Notes: generated by a model not told the origin, from the sequence alone. 55,173 nt of DNA from an uncultured Clostridia bacterium (GCA_946545645.1 CAMNNQ010000153.1:1-55173); one strand, 5' to 3'. Positions 17,938 to 27,513 are shown, numbered from the stretch's first letter. Numbers and translations: made by a program.

Positions 17938-18100
17938 AAACACTTTCGAGGATTGGGTGCGCTTACACAGCGCACCTGTTTTGTTTGATACAGAAATGGG
18001 AGCGCTTGAATACAAGCACCACCTCGAGATGATAACGCTCGACAGGAATACGGAGTTCAGGGTAAGGAGGTACAGACTGAATGAAAACGGTGCTTGCTAA
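17891..18100 (+). CDS. Small basic protein overlapping both neighbours
   Basis: Start taken as ATG 17891, eight bases after GGGGG (17878-17882) lying inside the previous gene. About 69 residues, basic, with many aromatic residues and an ITLDRNTEFRVRRYR end. It overlaps the preceding gene by 47 bases and the next by 20, which points to tight translational coupling in a real operon. No family recognised. Alternative: a spurious frame, but its ribosome site and the overlaps argue for a gene. Confidence 0.5.
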   Translation: MQKYGIWKTRYTQNIKNTFEDWVRLHSAPVLFDTEMGALEYKHHLEMITLDRNTEFRVRRYRLNENGAC

Positions 18101-19094
18101 ACTTGCGCTGATGATAGCGGGAGATAGCAATAAAAGGAAAAAGGTGTGGATACCTGTCCTGAGCATCATCGCGGGATTTCTTGCATTGATGTTTCTGCCT
18201 GTTGCGGTGCTTCACTCAATGGGCGAGATCGGTGACGAAGCTATGAGTCAGGCTGACTTTCACATCAGTCCGAATGATGTGTATGCCCGGCTCACACCGG
18301 ATCAGCAAGCGCAGCTTGGTAATTTCGAGCAGATAAGCCGTGAGATAGAGGCGGCTATGACAAACGCCGGAGTACGGATACAGACCCGCAAAGCACAGAT
18401 CATATATGTCTGCTCCCTGTCGGAGTACAGCGGATTCAATGCCGAAAGCTATGCTCATCTTTTCGCTGTCGCGCCGGATGATCAGGCGCTGATAACGGCG
18501 ATTGCCTCGACCTACGGTGTGGAGATCGACTACGATCAGTATCTCCGCACCTACACCGGGCTGATGAATCTGACTATCAATCCGTATATGTTTGATGACG
18601 GATCCACAAAGAACTGCGCCGACCTTGCTCATTGGGCTGACAATGCCTACATCTCCGGCTGGGGATACAAGGCAGGCTACACCGGGAACCAATGCGAGGA
18701 AGATCATATACGCTATGCCGACAATGCAGGACTGATGCTTGGGTATCTCAACTACGATCCGACTGCAAAAGAATTCGGAGAGAATTACACTACACTGACC
18801 TATACAGTTCAGGGAGATATATCAACGATGCCCGATATCCCCGGCATAGGTCTCTATGACGGCAGTAAGCATGGAGTTTACATTGGCGGCGGTGAAGTTG
18901 TTTTCTCCTCTGCTATCCCCGGCTATGTTACCAAAGAAACCGTTGCCCAAGGAACATGGTCATTGTGGTGTACCTATGAAGGCATCAGCTATCCGCAGGA
19001 GGTTGATGATGCGATAGAGGCAATAAGGAATTCGCCAGATGACAGCAGTAATGAGAATAATGACGAAAGTGAGGTTGAAAGCAATGCACAGTAA
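18081..19094 (+). CDS. Membrane-anchored NlpC/P60-like cell-wall hydrolase
   Basis: 337 residues after AAGGAGG. A membrane helix spans about residues 23-45 (VWIPVLSIIAGFLALMFLPV). The outside part holds a helical linker and a C-terminal domain with NCADLAHWADNAY, where the Cys would be the nucleophile, and GSKHGVYIGGGEVVFS, where the His fits the second catalytic residue of NlpC/P60/CHAP folds. The tail is acidic. Gram-positive conjugation systems carry such a hydrolase to open peptidoglycan locally (VirB1-like role). The motif match is moderate rather than exact. Overlaps the next gene by 11 bases. Confidence 0.75.
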   Translation: MKTVLAKLALMIAGDSNKRKKVWIPVLSIIAGFLALMFLPVAVLHSMGEIGDEAMSQADFHISPNDVYARLTPDQQAQLGNFEQISREIEAAMTNAGVRIQTRKAQIIYVCSLSEYSGFNAESYAHLFAVAPDDQALITAIASTYGVEIDYDQYLRTYTGLMNLTINPYMFDDGSTKNCADLAHWADNAYISGWGYKAGYTGNQCEEDHIRYADNAGLMLGYLNYDPTAKEFGENYTTLTYTVQGDISTMPDIPGIGLYDGSKHGVYIGGGEVVFSSAIPGYVTKETVAQGTWSLWCTYEGISYPQEVDDAIEAIRNSPDDSSNENNDESEVESNAQ

Positions 19095-19536
19095 AAGAAT
19101 TATGATAACAAAGCCTGAGAAGAACGAACATAAGCTGTTTTACTCTTCAGGCGGCGAACACAAGAAAGCGTTGATAGGACATCTCCGTATCGACTTTGGC
19201 TCAGGAGATGAGTTCTGGCATTCTTGGTGGGGTGAGCATGAAGAAATGAACGACGATGAGTTTTCGGATACGCTTGACCACCTTTTCAGAACAATGCGAA
19301 AAAGCATCTTCAAGGACAGGGACAGTATGAAGGAGTATCTGAAGAAACTCCCCACCGAGCAGATCGATGATTGGCAGGGCTTCAAGGCAGAGTGCAGCGG
19401 CTATGTTTTTTATCTTCGCTGCAATACGGCTCAGGGAAACTATGACTGCTACTGCTATTGCTATGACAAGGAATTGCTTGAACAGGCGATGTCCGAGCAG
19501 AATGAAACAGAAGATATTGAGATCGGAGGAATGTAA
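19084..19536 (+). CDS. Hypothetical protein with Cys/Tyr-rich C-terminus
   Basis: Start taken as ATG 19084, overlapping the hydrolase stop. About 150 residues: a basic start, then ALIGHLRIDFGSG and FWHSWWGEHEEMN, a helical middle, and a YDCYCYCYDKE segment. This looks like the family of small element proteins that begin with a LFP/HLRGDFG-like motif, but no function is known. It lies between the hydrolase and a larger hypothetical gene, with one-base spacing to the latter. Confidence 0.6.
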   Translation: MHSKRIMITKPEKNEHKLFYSSGGEHKKALIGHLRIDFGSGDEFWHSWWGEHEEMNDDEFSDTLDHLFRTMRKSIFKDRDSMKEYLKKLPTEQIDDWQGFKAECSGYVFYLRCNTAQGNYDCYCYCYDKELLEQAMSEQNETEDIEIGGM

Positions 19537-20730
19537 ATGAGAGTCGAATTAAGATCAATGAAATATTTAACCGAGCTTCTGCTTCCGGCTGACAGATATG
19601 AAATACAGGATGCTCTTGATAAGCTGCGGCTTTATGACAGCAGCGAGGTGAGCTGCAGGATCCTGACCTGCGGAGCTGTGCCTATGCTGAAGGGTATGGA
19701 TTTTGAGGACGATCTGTACCGGATAAATCTCCTTGCAGAACGCATCAGCGGCAGCGACGGCAATACAAAAATACACAATGTAATGATGAGCGCTCTGCTC
19801 AAGGAAAGCTGTCACCGCACCCTCGATGAGCTGATAGCTGTGACCTACACACCGGACGTGCCTGTATTTCCGTGCAAATCGTATTATGATTACGGCGAGA
19901 TAGTTATCGACAATGACTGGTTCGATGAGATCAAGAATGTCCCTGACGAGGCTGTCCCGTATCTCGACACCTATACGATAGGCCGTGAAATGGCTGACCG
20001 TGAGGGCGGCTTCTTTATAGATGACTATTATGTTATCCCCGGCAACTACGAACCCGCAGATATCGAGATAACGATCGGTAAGCCGGAGAGATCGTTCTTC
20101 TGTCTGACGATCGCGCCGAAAGGCAGAGATGCAGAAAAGACAGGAGAGAAATACTATCTCCCACAGGACGCAGGCAGGATAGCGGAGTTCGCACACGGTA
20201 TTGGTGTAGCGCTTGATGATCTGGAGATCGTTGATTTCAAGTCTGCGCTCCCGAATGTTCAGCCGCCGGAGAGTTCCGACATAAACAATGCGATAGTCTA
20301 TCAGGCTGTTGCCAAAAAGATCAGTTCACGTCTGAGCGACAAAGGAGTTGTCCGTTTAAAAGCGGCGATGTCCCTGCGGCCGCCGATGACTGCGGGTGAG
20401 ATCAGCGAGCTTGTGGATAACCTCCACAGATATGATTTCGATACGAGCATATCCGGTCCGGACGGATATGGATTCTTCTATCTCGACAGATTCATCAATG
20501 ACCGCTTTGATATGAATGCAATAGCCGACAGCAGCTTCGCAGAGATCGGTGAAGCGATCATGACCCGCAAGGGCTGCTCACTTACTGACTACGGTCTGAT
20601 CTCTTCTATGGACGGCAGTCTCTATGGGATGATCACCAAAGAACCTGAGCAGACTGATGAAGATCTGGAAGAAAGCGATGAGGACTGCGATGAACAGCCC
20701 TCGGAAGATGACGATATGGAAATGGGGTGA
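19537..20730 (+). CDS. Large hypothetical protein of the transfer operon
   Basis: 397 residues after CGGAGG, starting directly after the previous stop. It has no signal peptide, membrane span or clear enzyme motif. The N-terminal ~220 residues contain LLPADRYEIQDALDKLRL; a second half contains SSRLSDKGVVRLKAAM and a YGLIS-SMDGSLYGMI segment; the tail is strongly acidic (SDEDCDE, EDDDMEMG). Acidic, ArdA-like anti-restriction proteins are a possible comparison, but I cannot support that call. Probably a cytoplasmic protein made during transfer. Confidence 0.65.
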   Translation: MRVELRSMKYLTELLLPADRYEIQDALDKLRLYDSSEVSCRILTCGAVPMLKGMDFEDDLYRINLLAERISGSDGNTKIHNVMMSALLKESCHRTLDELIAVTYTPDVPVFPCKSYYDYGEIVIDNDWFDEIKNVPDEAVPYLDTYTIGREMADREGGFFIDDYYVIPGNYEPADIEITIGKPERSFFCLTIAPKGRDAEKTGEKYYLPQDAGRIAEFAHGIGVALDDLEIVDFKSALPNVQPPESSDINNAIVYQAVAKKISSRLSDKGVVRLKAAMSLRPPMTAGEISELVDNLHRYDFDTSISGPDGYGFFYLDRFINDRFDMNAIADSSFAEIGEAIMTRKGCSLTDYGLISSMDGSLYGMITKEPEQTDEDLEESDEDCDEQPSEDDDMEMG

Positions 20731-20734
20731 GGCA

Positions 20735-20977
20735 ATGGATAAACTGATAAAGATTAGGGTGCCGGAGAGCAAGGTCAAAGCTCTCGATTATTTCATTACC
20801 CTCAAGGGCAGCACCCTTGAGACCGAGATGGTGAAAGCCGTGGATCTGCTCTATGATAAATTCGTGCCGAAGGAGGTAAGGTCCTATGTGGAAGGAACGC
20901 AGGTCGATCCTGATGAGGTGAATAGCAAACCCGGCCGCAGAAGGTCAGATGCACCGGACAAAAGCTCCCCCGTGTGA
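20735..20977 (+). CDS. DUF6103-like small protein
   Basis: Start taken as ATG 20735 after GGGGTGAGG; an upstream in-frame extension overlaps the previous gene and lacks a site. 80 residues: MDKLIKIRVPESK, then ALDYFITLKGSTLETEM and LYDKFVPKEVRSYVE, which is the pattern of DUF6103 proteins found beside relaxase genes in Clostridia elements. The fold looks like a small ribbon-helix-helix, so DNA binding at the transfer origin is plausible. It is the last gene before the hairpin-rich region. Confidence 0.7.
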   Translation: MDKLIKIRVPESKVKALDYFITLKGSTLETEMVKAVDLLYDKFVPKEVRSYVEGTQVDPDEVNSKPGRRRSDAPDKSSPV

Positions 20978-21318
20978 AGAACCACAGCGCCTCGTGTGCC
21001 GCTTTCGGCGGCACAGTCGGGAAACGATACCCCACAGACTGCCCGGGCGGTTTGTGGGCGTTTCTCGCAGTCTTTTTTGAGAGCAATTCTGCGGGTGAAA
21101 GTGCGGCCCGGAGAGGGGGTGTTTGGTTTGCAAGTTAAAGATTCGGGGCCGTAGCCCCGAATCGGTCACAGCGACGGGCAAAGCCCGCCGCGAGTTTGCG
21201 CGGTTTGCGGAGTTCTGCAAAAGGGTTCCGTAAAACCGGTAAAAACTGAAAATAGGGGTCATATGGCGGGATTTGGCGAATTTGCGGGCTTTGTTCAGGG
21301 TCCGTGGAGGTGATTTGA
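20978..21318 (+). other. Hairpin-rich intergenic region, candidate oriT
   Basis: No gene. It holds a perfect 10-bp hairpin (21140-21149 with 21154-21163, four-base loop), a second CGGGC-AAA-GCCCG hairpin just after (about 21175-21187), GC-rich sequence, and AT-richer sequence near 21236-21265. It lies between two small DNA-binding-protein genes and just before the relaxase, where an origin of transfer is expected. No T-run follows the stems, so they are not terminators. The nick site cannot be fixed from sequence alone. Confidence 0.5.
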
Positions 21319-21723
21319 TTGAGTTTTGAAAACAAACAGAAAAGAGCATTCTGGTTTTATCCTGAAACGCTGACAGGTGTGGAAACGCATTACAAGCATG
21401 ATAATTGCAGATCAAAAAGTGAGTTTATCGAGAAGGCTATAAAGTTCTATCTCGGTTATCTTGACGAAGAAAAAAGTGTAAACTATATCTCTCCGATGAT
21501 AACAGAGACAGTAAAAGCTGAGATAAAAGGTACGGAGCAGCGCATCTCCCGTCTGCTTTTTAAGGTCGCAGTTGAACTTGGAAAGCTGGCTCATATCACC
21601 GCTGCAGTGAATGGTGTTGACGAGGAAGATATCCGTGAACTGCACGCTATGTGTATCAACGAGGTCAGAAAGATAAACGGAATAATAAACAGCGAAGATG
21701 CGGCAGCTTATCAGCAGAGCTGA
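21319..21723 (+). CDS. Ribbon-helix-helix relaxosome accessory protein
   Basis: TTG start after GGAGGTGATT. 134 residues. AFWFYPETLTGVETHY looks like the DNA-contact strand and CRSKSEFIEKAIKFYLGYL the two helices of a ribbon-helix-helix fold. The C-terminal ~80 residues are helical and may serve dimer or relaxase contact. Gene order (oriT-like region, this gene, relaxase) matches MobC-type accessory proteins that bind oriT and recruit the relaxase. No close family assigned. Confidence 0.7.
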   Translation: MSFENKQKRAFWFYPETLTGVETHYKHDNCRSKSEFIEKAIKFYLGYLDEEKSVNYISPMITETVKAEIKGTEQRISRLLFKVAVELGKLAHITAAVNGVDEEDIRELHAMCINEVRKINGIINSEDAAAYQQS

Positions 21724-21729
21724 AAAAAG

Positions 21730-21759
21730 GTCCGGGCGGGTTGAAATATATCCGCTCGG
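21730..21759 (+). promoter_or_regulatory. Hairpin in the relaxase leader
   Basis: TCCGGGCGG pairs with CCGCTCGGA (one G-T wobble) in the 73-base gap before the relaxase. It could slow transcription or translation of the relaxase relative to the accessory gene. No T-run follows. Confidence 0.35.
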
Positions 21760-21796
21760 ATATACATAAAAAATATTCAGAAGGGGGAGAAAAACA

Positions 21797-24697
21797 ATGG
21801 CAAAAATAATTGTAACAAGCAGATATTTAAAAAGCGGGAGCAAAGGAAATCTGAGTAATTATGTGAAATATATTGCGACAAGACCCGGCTCCGTCAGCAA
21901 CAGTTCCAACAGAGAGATCAAACCTGTCACCGATAATCAGAAACAGTTTATTGAAAAACTGCTGAAGGATTTCCCGGAGGGAAAAGAGATGTTCGAGTAC
22001 GATGATTATATATCCAAGCCGTCAGAGATCACTGCATCAAAGCTGATCGGTGAGATCATTGAAAGAAACTCTGACAGGATAGCGAACAGAAAAAACTATG
22101 TCGGCTATCTCGGCAAGCGCCCGGGAGTTGTAAAACTCGGAGATCATGGATTGTTTTCTCAGGAGGACAAGCCGATAGATCTGAAAGCAATCGCAAAAGA
22201 AATATCAGCTCACAAGGGAAATGTCTGGACCCATGTAGTCGCTCTGCGGAGAGACAATGCTGAAAAGACCGGATACACAGATCTTAATTCGTGGCGGGAG
22301 CTGGTCAAAAGAAACATTCCGAAGATCGCAGAAGCATCAAAAATTGATATGAAAAATCTGAAATGGTATGCTGCCTTTCACGATAAAGAAACCAATCCTC
22401 ACGTGCATATTATTGTTTACTCGACTGATCCACGCGAGGGCTTTCTCACTAACAAAGGAATAGAAAAGATACGCTCGGCATTTGCAAATGATATCTATCA
22501 CGATGAGTTATATAACCTATACGGCAGGCAGACTGCTCTCCGTGATGATCTGAAAAAGGAGTCTGCCGAGCTAATGCATCAGCTTGCTCATAAGCTGAAA
22601 GTCGGAGATAATTCTACAGAAGGACTTAAAACAACGATATTGTCTTTGTTAGAACAGCTAAGTAAATATAAAGGAAGAACGTATTACAAGTTCCTTCCGC
22701 CGGAGATGAAAGCCAATGTTGACAGCATCTTTCTACAGCTTACCGAGAACGAATCTATCCAAAAGATGTATGCACTCTGGTGCGAGATGGAGCAACAGAA
22801 GCACGATATTTATTCTTCTGCAAAAGTAGAATTTCCACCGATGCATCAAAACAAGGTATATAATTCTGTCCGTAATATGATAATACGGAAAATATCCGAG
22901 ATGAATTTAGTTCTAAATAATTCCAATGAACAACAGTCGCCTGAGCCGTCAAATGATGACTCGGGCGATGATTTTTCATATGAGATAATGCTGGAGCCTG
23001 CACCTTTTCCCGATGACTTTATGAATTCAGGTGAGGTGATAGAAACGACAAACCTCAATTACTTTTTGAAATGGAGCAAGGGTTATAAAGCCGCCTGTGA
23101 GCTTATCTATGGCAAGGATGACGGTCAAGATGAGTTTATTAAGGCAGAAAAATTGTTATTATCCGAAGCAGAAAATGGAAATGTCCTCGCACTTTATGAT
23201 CTTGGAAAGCTCTATACTACCGATAAAATTGTAGGGAAAGATGATGCTAAATCAGATCGATACTATGCAGAGGCACTCAAAGGCTTGATGGAAATAGAGC
23301 CGTATTCCTGCTGCCTTTATCCATTCGAGCCGAAGCATCCTTGGCAGAGAGTAAAGCCAAAAGATATGAGAGCCTACGTCTGGTACCGCATCGGCAAGAT
23401 GCATTGTTATGGTCTCGGAACAGAAAAGAACGAAACCGAAGCGCTTAAATGGTTTGAAAGAGCTGCGATAGCCGGGAACAAGTATGCTCAGTTCAGCCTT
23501 GCAAATATGTATTACTACGGCAGCGGAGTTGAGCAAAGCTATGAAAAAGCATTCAGTTGGTACAAGGCTTCTGCATCACAAGGGCAACCTTATGCCCAGT
23601 ATGCTGTAGCACAGATGTATGCCAACGGCGAATCAGTTGTCAAAGATAATACCGAAGCACAAAACTATTATGCACAAGCTCTTGCCGGATTTCTGAAACT
23701 CGATACAGACGGACAGGCTGATGATAACTTGTTTTACAAGCTCGGACGGATGTATATGCACGGCCTTGGAACTGATAAGGATACCGTAAAAGCCCTCGAT
23801 TACTTTAAACGCTCTGCGGAGCTGAACAACAAAAATGCCCTGTATGAATACGGGAAAGCGCTCCTGCTCGGGGAGAACACAGATCAAGATATCCCTATGG
23901 GCTTGGATATGATTCAGAAAGCGGTCGCACTTGGAAGCACAAATGCAAAGCGGTTCCTTGCTCTCGAATACATCTGCGGTGAACATATTGAGCATGACGT
24001 TGACAAGGGTATTGAAATGCTGACCGAGCTTTCAGATTGCGGAGATACGCTGTCAGCATACAAGCTCGGAAAGATCTATATGACAGGAGAGGTAGTATTC
24101 AAGGACTTAGACAAGGCTGAGAGTTTACTTCGGCAAGCATCCGATGATAATAACGAATTTGCCATGTACGCTCTTTCCAAGCTTTATGTGTCAGATGGAA
24201 AGAAAAGTCTTGACAAAGCAGTTGACCTACTTGAAAAGATTTGCGATAACGTACAGCTCAAGCCGTATGCTGCATATACCTATGCGAAGATACTGCTTGA
24301 TGATAATGAGTTTCACAATACAGAGAAAGCTATTAAACTTCTTGAAGAAACAGCAGATGAGAATAGTTGGTGTTCATTTTTACTCGGCAGGCTGTATCTG
24401 TTTGGAAACAATGATACAGAGCGCAACAAAGAAGAAGCAATTATGTGGCTGACCAAATCTACCGAGGCAGGAAACGAATATGCCGAGGCGCTGATACAAC
24501 ACTCGGAGGATTATGAAAACGCAATGCTGACAAATTCGATTTTTGGGTTATTTGTTAGTCTATCTCGTGTAATTGAGAATGATTATTCGAAGTCACAGCA
24601 AAATGTGCAGTCACAGACCGACAGGAAACTCCGTCAAAATATACAAAGGAAGAAAGAGGAACTTGGGCAAAAGGACGAATTTGGTTACACTCAGTAA
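21797..24697 (+). CDS. MobP3-type relaxase fused to Sel1 repeats
   Basis: 966 residues after AGAAGGGGGAG. The N-terminal ~300 residues are a MOBP relaxase: RYLKSG and LSNYVKYIATRPG near the start (Tyr22 or Tyr25 as likely nucleophile), WTHVVALRRDNAEKTGY, and HDKETNPHVHIIVYS with His195, His202 and His204 as the metal ligands. After a linker (about 390-430), the C-terminal half carries about ten Sel1-like alpha/alpha repeats (A..LG.LY..G patterns, residues ~445-900). The relaxase nicks oriT and pilots the strand; the repeats probably bind protein partners, maybe the coupling ATPase. The fusion makes it much longer than usual MobP proteins. Confidence 0.9.
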   Translation: MAKIIVTSRYLKSGSKGNLSNYVKYIATRPGSVSNSSNREIKPVTDNQKQFIEKLLKDFPEGKEMFEYDDYISKPSEITASKLIGEIIERNSDRIANRKNYVGYLGKRPGVVKLGDHGLFSQEDKPIDLKAIAKEISAHKGNVWTHVVALRRDNAEKTGYTDLNSWRELVKRNIPKIAEASKIDMKNLKWYAAFHDKETNPHVHIIVYSTDPREGFLTNKGIEKIRSAFANDIYHDELYNLYGRQTALRDDLKKESAELMHQLAHKLKVGDNSTEGLKTTILSLLEQLSKYKGRTYYKFLPPEMKANVDSIFLQLTENESIQKMYALWCEMEQQKHDIYSSAKVEFPPMHQNKVYNSVRNMIIRKISEMNLVLNNSNEQQSPEPSNDDSGDDFSYEIMLEPAPFPDDFMNSGEVIETTNLNYFLKWSKGYKAACELIYGKDDGQDEFIKAEKLLLSEAENGNVLALYDLGKLYTTDKIVGKDDAKSDRYYAEALKGLMEIEPYSCCLYPFEPKHPWQRVKPKDMRAYVWYRIGKMHCYGLGTEKNETEALKWFERAAIAGNKYAQFSLANMYYYGSGVEQSYEKAFSWYKASASQGQPYAQYAVAQMYANGESVVKDNTEAQNYYAQALAGFLKLDTDGQADDNLFYKLGRMYMHGLGTDKDTVKALDYFKRSAELNNKNALYEYGKALLLGENTDQDIPMGLDMIQKAVALGSTNAKRFLALEYICGEHIEHDVDKGIEMLTELSDCGDTLSAYKLGKIYMTGEVVFKDLDKAESLLRQASDDNNEFAMYALSKLYVSDGKKSLDKAVDLLEKICDNVQLKPYAAYTYAKILLDDNEFHNTEKAIKLLEETADENSWCSFLLGRLYLFGNNDTERNKEEAIMWLTKSTEAGNEYAEALIQHSEDYENAMLTNSIFGLFVSLSRVIENDYSKSQQNVQSQTDRKLRQNIQRKKEELGQKDEFGYTQ

Positions 24698-24725
24698 TCT
24701 GTCCTAAAAGTCGTACAGCTTCAGC

Positions 24726-24754
24726 TTTACTTTTTGTACAAATTGTGATATAAT
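24726..24754 (+). promoter_or_regulatory. Promoter of the helicase/type III RM operon
   Basis: -35 TTTACT (24726-24731), 17-base spacer, -10 TATAAT (24749-24754) with TGA just before it (extended -10). It gives the defence operon its own start, separate from the relaxase gene. Confidence 0.7.
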
Positions 24755-24814
24755 ACTATGCGAAGAACAATAATGATGGCTTCTAAATCTTTTCTCTGAT
24801 ATTGGAGGGGTTTG

Positions 24815-27502
24815 ATGCTTACTAAGAATTTATCACCTAAACAAATCGAAGCAGTCAATGCAATTGATGACGATGTAGAAATAATTGCATGTGCTGGAGC
24901 CGGAAAGACTGGTGTTGTCACACGCAGAGTTATCAACATTCTAAAAAATAAGCAAGATGTCTTGCCAGAGAACGTTGTGTCATTTACATTTACAAGGAAG
25001 GCAGCCGAAGAATTAAAGAGCCGAATATATTCTATGGGTAAAAGTGTCCTGGGACACACTCAAGGATTTGCCAACATGTACATTGGAACTATTCACGGTT
25101 TTTGCTTACAAATGCTTCAGGAGTTTCTTCCTGAGTTCCAATCATTTAATGTATTGGATGAGATTCATACAAAACTCTTTGTTGAACGATACTATGAAGA
25201 AATCGGCATGACAGATCTTGACCTTCAAAAATACATTGAAACTGATCTGTTTATTCGCGTAATGAGTCTGCTTAATGAAAATTGGTATGACTATGATAAA
25301 TGGAGCCCAGAGGTCAAGACTGCATATAAAAAATACCAGGACAAACTCTATTCAGAAAAGTTCTTTGATTATTCGCTTATTCTCAGAGAAATGGTCCAGC
25401 AGCTTGAAAGCAATCTGCCTTTCCGGTGTATAATTGCTGAAAGAGTCAAATACCTGACCGTTGATGAGTATCAGGATACAAATCCTGTTCAGGAACGTCT
25501 TATAAGCATAATAAAAGAACTCGGTGCCAACCTTTGTGTCGTAGGCGATGATGATCAGACCATTTACCAGTTCAGAGGAAGCGATTCAAACAACATTTTG
25601 ACTTTTATGCAGCGGTATAATATTCAGAAATATATCGTTCTTGATACTGATTACCGAAGCACTACGGGAATAGTAGATGTAGCCAAAAATGTTATTACCA
25701 ACAACTCAAGAAGGCTTCCAAAGACTATACAGTCAGGGTGTAAAACTCCATATGACGAGGGAGATATCGTTTTTAATGAGGTCAGAACATCTGATGACGA
25801 GTATGAATTCATTGCCGAGAACATAAAAAAACTCCATGATATAGGTGTCCCGTATTCCGAAATAGCAATACTGCTCAGAAAGAGAAAAATTGGGGCTGAT
25901 ATAGCTGAAACATTAACCAACCATAACATTCCTTTTATAATTGAAGGCGTTAATGAGTTAATGCTTACACCGGAGTGCAGAGCTGCCAAAGGCATATTTG
26001 ATTATCTGAATAATGAGATAGAGTCAACAGATCTTTTCAAATTATGGCTTGATGTGGACTATCCCTTCAACAAAAAAGAGGTGGCTGATAGTCTGCAGTC
26101 TCTGATGACATTAGACATCTCAAAGTTAAAATATTACGGAGAACTAAACCTTCAGAAAATATACCACGACTTTCTAAAAGGCATCTCATTAATTGAGGAT
26201 GGACGTCCTCAGACCGAAATTATTCTGTATAACCTTGGTAAATTCAGTCAGGTTATCGGAGATTATGAGGTTATCAATTTTACTGTTAACCCAAGATATA
26301 AGATAAGAGGTTTTTGTTCGTTCCTTCAATATGCTGCAGGAGATTACTATCCAGAGGGGCATCTTTCAAATTCATACATCAAACCGGATGCTGTATCAAT
26401 TATGACAGTGCATCAGTCCAAGGGGCTTGAATACGCAGCGGTATTCATTCCAGGACTGAATAAGAATTACTTTCCTGCTCAAAAGGTTGGTGGAAAAAGT
26501 ATTTGGCACGTTATTCAAAGAAATTGGATAACTGGTTCAAGCAGATTTGACGGAGACCTTGAGGATGAACGTAAACTGTTCTATGTAGCAGTAACAAGAG
26601 CAAAGAAGTATTTATTCATATCAAGGGCCACCGAGACCCGTGATAGATCTATTTCAACTTTCTTTATTGAGGCAAGAGATTCATCGTGTATGCTTCAATA
26701 TGATCCTAGTAACACATATGATGCAATACATCTGCCTGATCTCAGACGAGATCAGATGCCGCTGACACTCAACTTTTCTATCCTTGACGATTATTTTGAA
26801 TGCCCTTACAGGTTTAAACTATCAGCATTTTACGGCTTCGTTGAACCTCTATCCGAGAGACTTGGCTACGGTAACACGCTTCATGAGATAATCCGAAATA
26901 TAAACTTAGCTATTATTGATGGCAAACCTGTCACAGATCACTTCATCCAAAAGACATTTGATGAGGTGTTTTATCTTCCTTATGCAACACCTAAGCAGCA
27001 AGAAGCTATGCGTGAAAGTGCCAGAAAGGCTATTGACAACTACGTTAAGGCGGTTGCTAAATCAAGAGACAGCATTTGCAATGCGGAATCTCAAATAGAG
27101 ATAGATCTCGGAGATGGCGTTACTGTCAATGGTCGAATAGATTTGGTTAAGGAGGTCTCCGAAAACGGCCACAAAAAGAAAGTCATTGTAGACTTTAAGA
27201 CTGCTAACAAGAGAGTGCTTGAGGCTATCAGGACAGAACAGCTGAAGATCTATGCGCTTGGATACAAGCATCTGACTGGCGAACTTGCCGATTATCTGGA
27301 AATATATCATCTTGATTCTCAGAACTCTGCAAGAGAACCGGTCACAGAAGGACTACTGGAGAACGTTGAATCTGATGTCCGGGCTGCAGCTGACAGAATC
27401 AGAAAAAACGATCTTCCGAAAAGATGCAGTAAGGAAAACTGCTCGAAATGCCATTTGCGACACCTCTGCCTGAGCAGGAGTGAGCAAAAATCTTATAAAT
27501 AA
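24815..27502 (+). CDS. UvrD-type helicase with C-terminal RecB-like iron-sulphur nuclease
   Basis: ATG 24815 follows GGAGGGG. About 895 residues. SF1 helicase motifs: CAGAGKT (Walker A), TFTRKAAEEL, VDEYQDTN, GDDDQTIYQFRG, DYRST, TVHQSKGLEY and FYVAVTRAKK. The C-terminal ~230 residues form an AddB/Cas4-like nuclease: ECPYRFKLS supplies the first Cys, LHEII, GRIDLV and KVIVDFKT supply the PD-(D/E)XK acids and Lys, and CSKCHLRHLC ends the 4Cys iron-sulphur site. It would unwind and cut DNA ends. The methyltransferase gene starts 11 bases later, so it is part of a three-gene operon. A role in repair or in destroying restricted phage DNA are both possible. Confidence 0.9.
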   Translation: MLTKNLSPKQIEAVNAIDDDVEIIACAGAGKTGVVTRRVINILKNKQDVLPENVVSFTFTRKAAEELKSRIYSMGKSVLGHTQGFANMYIGTIHGFCLQMLQEFLPEFQSFNVLDEIHTKLFVERYYEEIGMTDLDLQKYIETDLFIRVMSLLNENWYDYDKWSPEVKTAYKKYQDKLYSEKFFDYSLILREMVQQLESNLPFRCIIAERVKYLTVDEYQDTNPVQERLISIIKELGANLCVVGDDDQTIYQFRGSDSNNILTFMQRYNIQKYIVLDTDYRSTTGIVDVAKNVITNNSRRLPKTIQSGCKTPYDEGDIVFNEVRTSDDEYEFIAENIKKLHDIGVPYSEIAILLRKRKIGADIAETLTNHNIPFIIEGVNELMLTPECRAAKGIFDYLNNEIESTDLFKLWLDVDYPFNKKEVADSLQSLMTLDISKLKYYGELNLQKIYHDFLKGISLIEDGRPQTEIILYNLGKFSQVIGDYEVINFTVNPRYKIRGFCSFLQYAAGDYYPEGHLSNSYIKPDAVSIMTVHQSKGLEYAAVFIPGLNKNYFPAQKVGGKSIWHVIQRNWITGSSRFDGDLEDERKLFYVAVTRAKKYLFISRATETRDRSISTFFIEARDSSCMLQYDPSNTYDAIHLPDLRRDQMPLTLNFSILDDYFECPYRFKLSAFYGFVEPLSERLGYGNTLHEIIRNINLAIIDGKPVTDHFIQKTFDEVFYLPYATPKQQEAMRESARKAIDNYVKAVAKSRDSICNAESQIEIDLGDGVTVNGRIDLVKEVSENGHKKKVIVDFKTANKRVLEAIRTEQLKIYALGYKHLTGELADYLEIYHLDSQNSAREPVTEGLLENVESDVRAAADRIRKNDLPKRCSKENCSKCHLRHLCLSRSEQKSYK

Positions 27503-27513
27503 CGGAGGTACTT

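Noticed and set aside
19537-20730. ArdA anti-restriction protein
   Set aside because: The acidic tail and location fit loosely, but no ArdA-specific motif was found.
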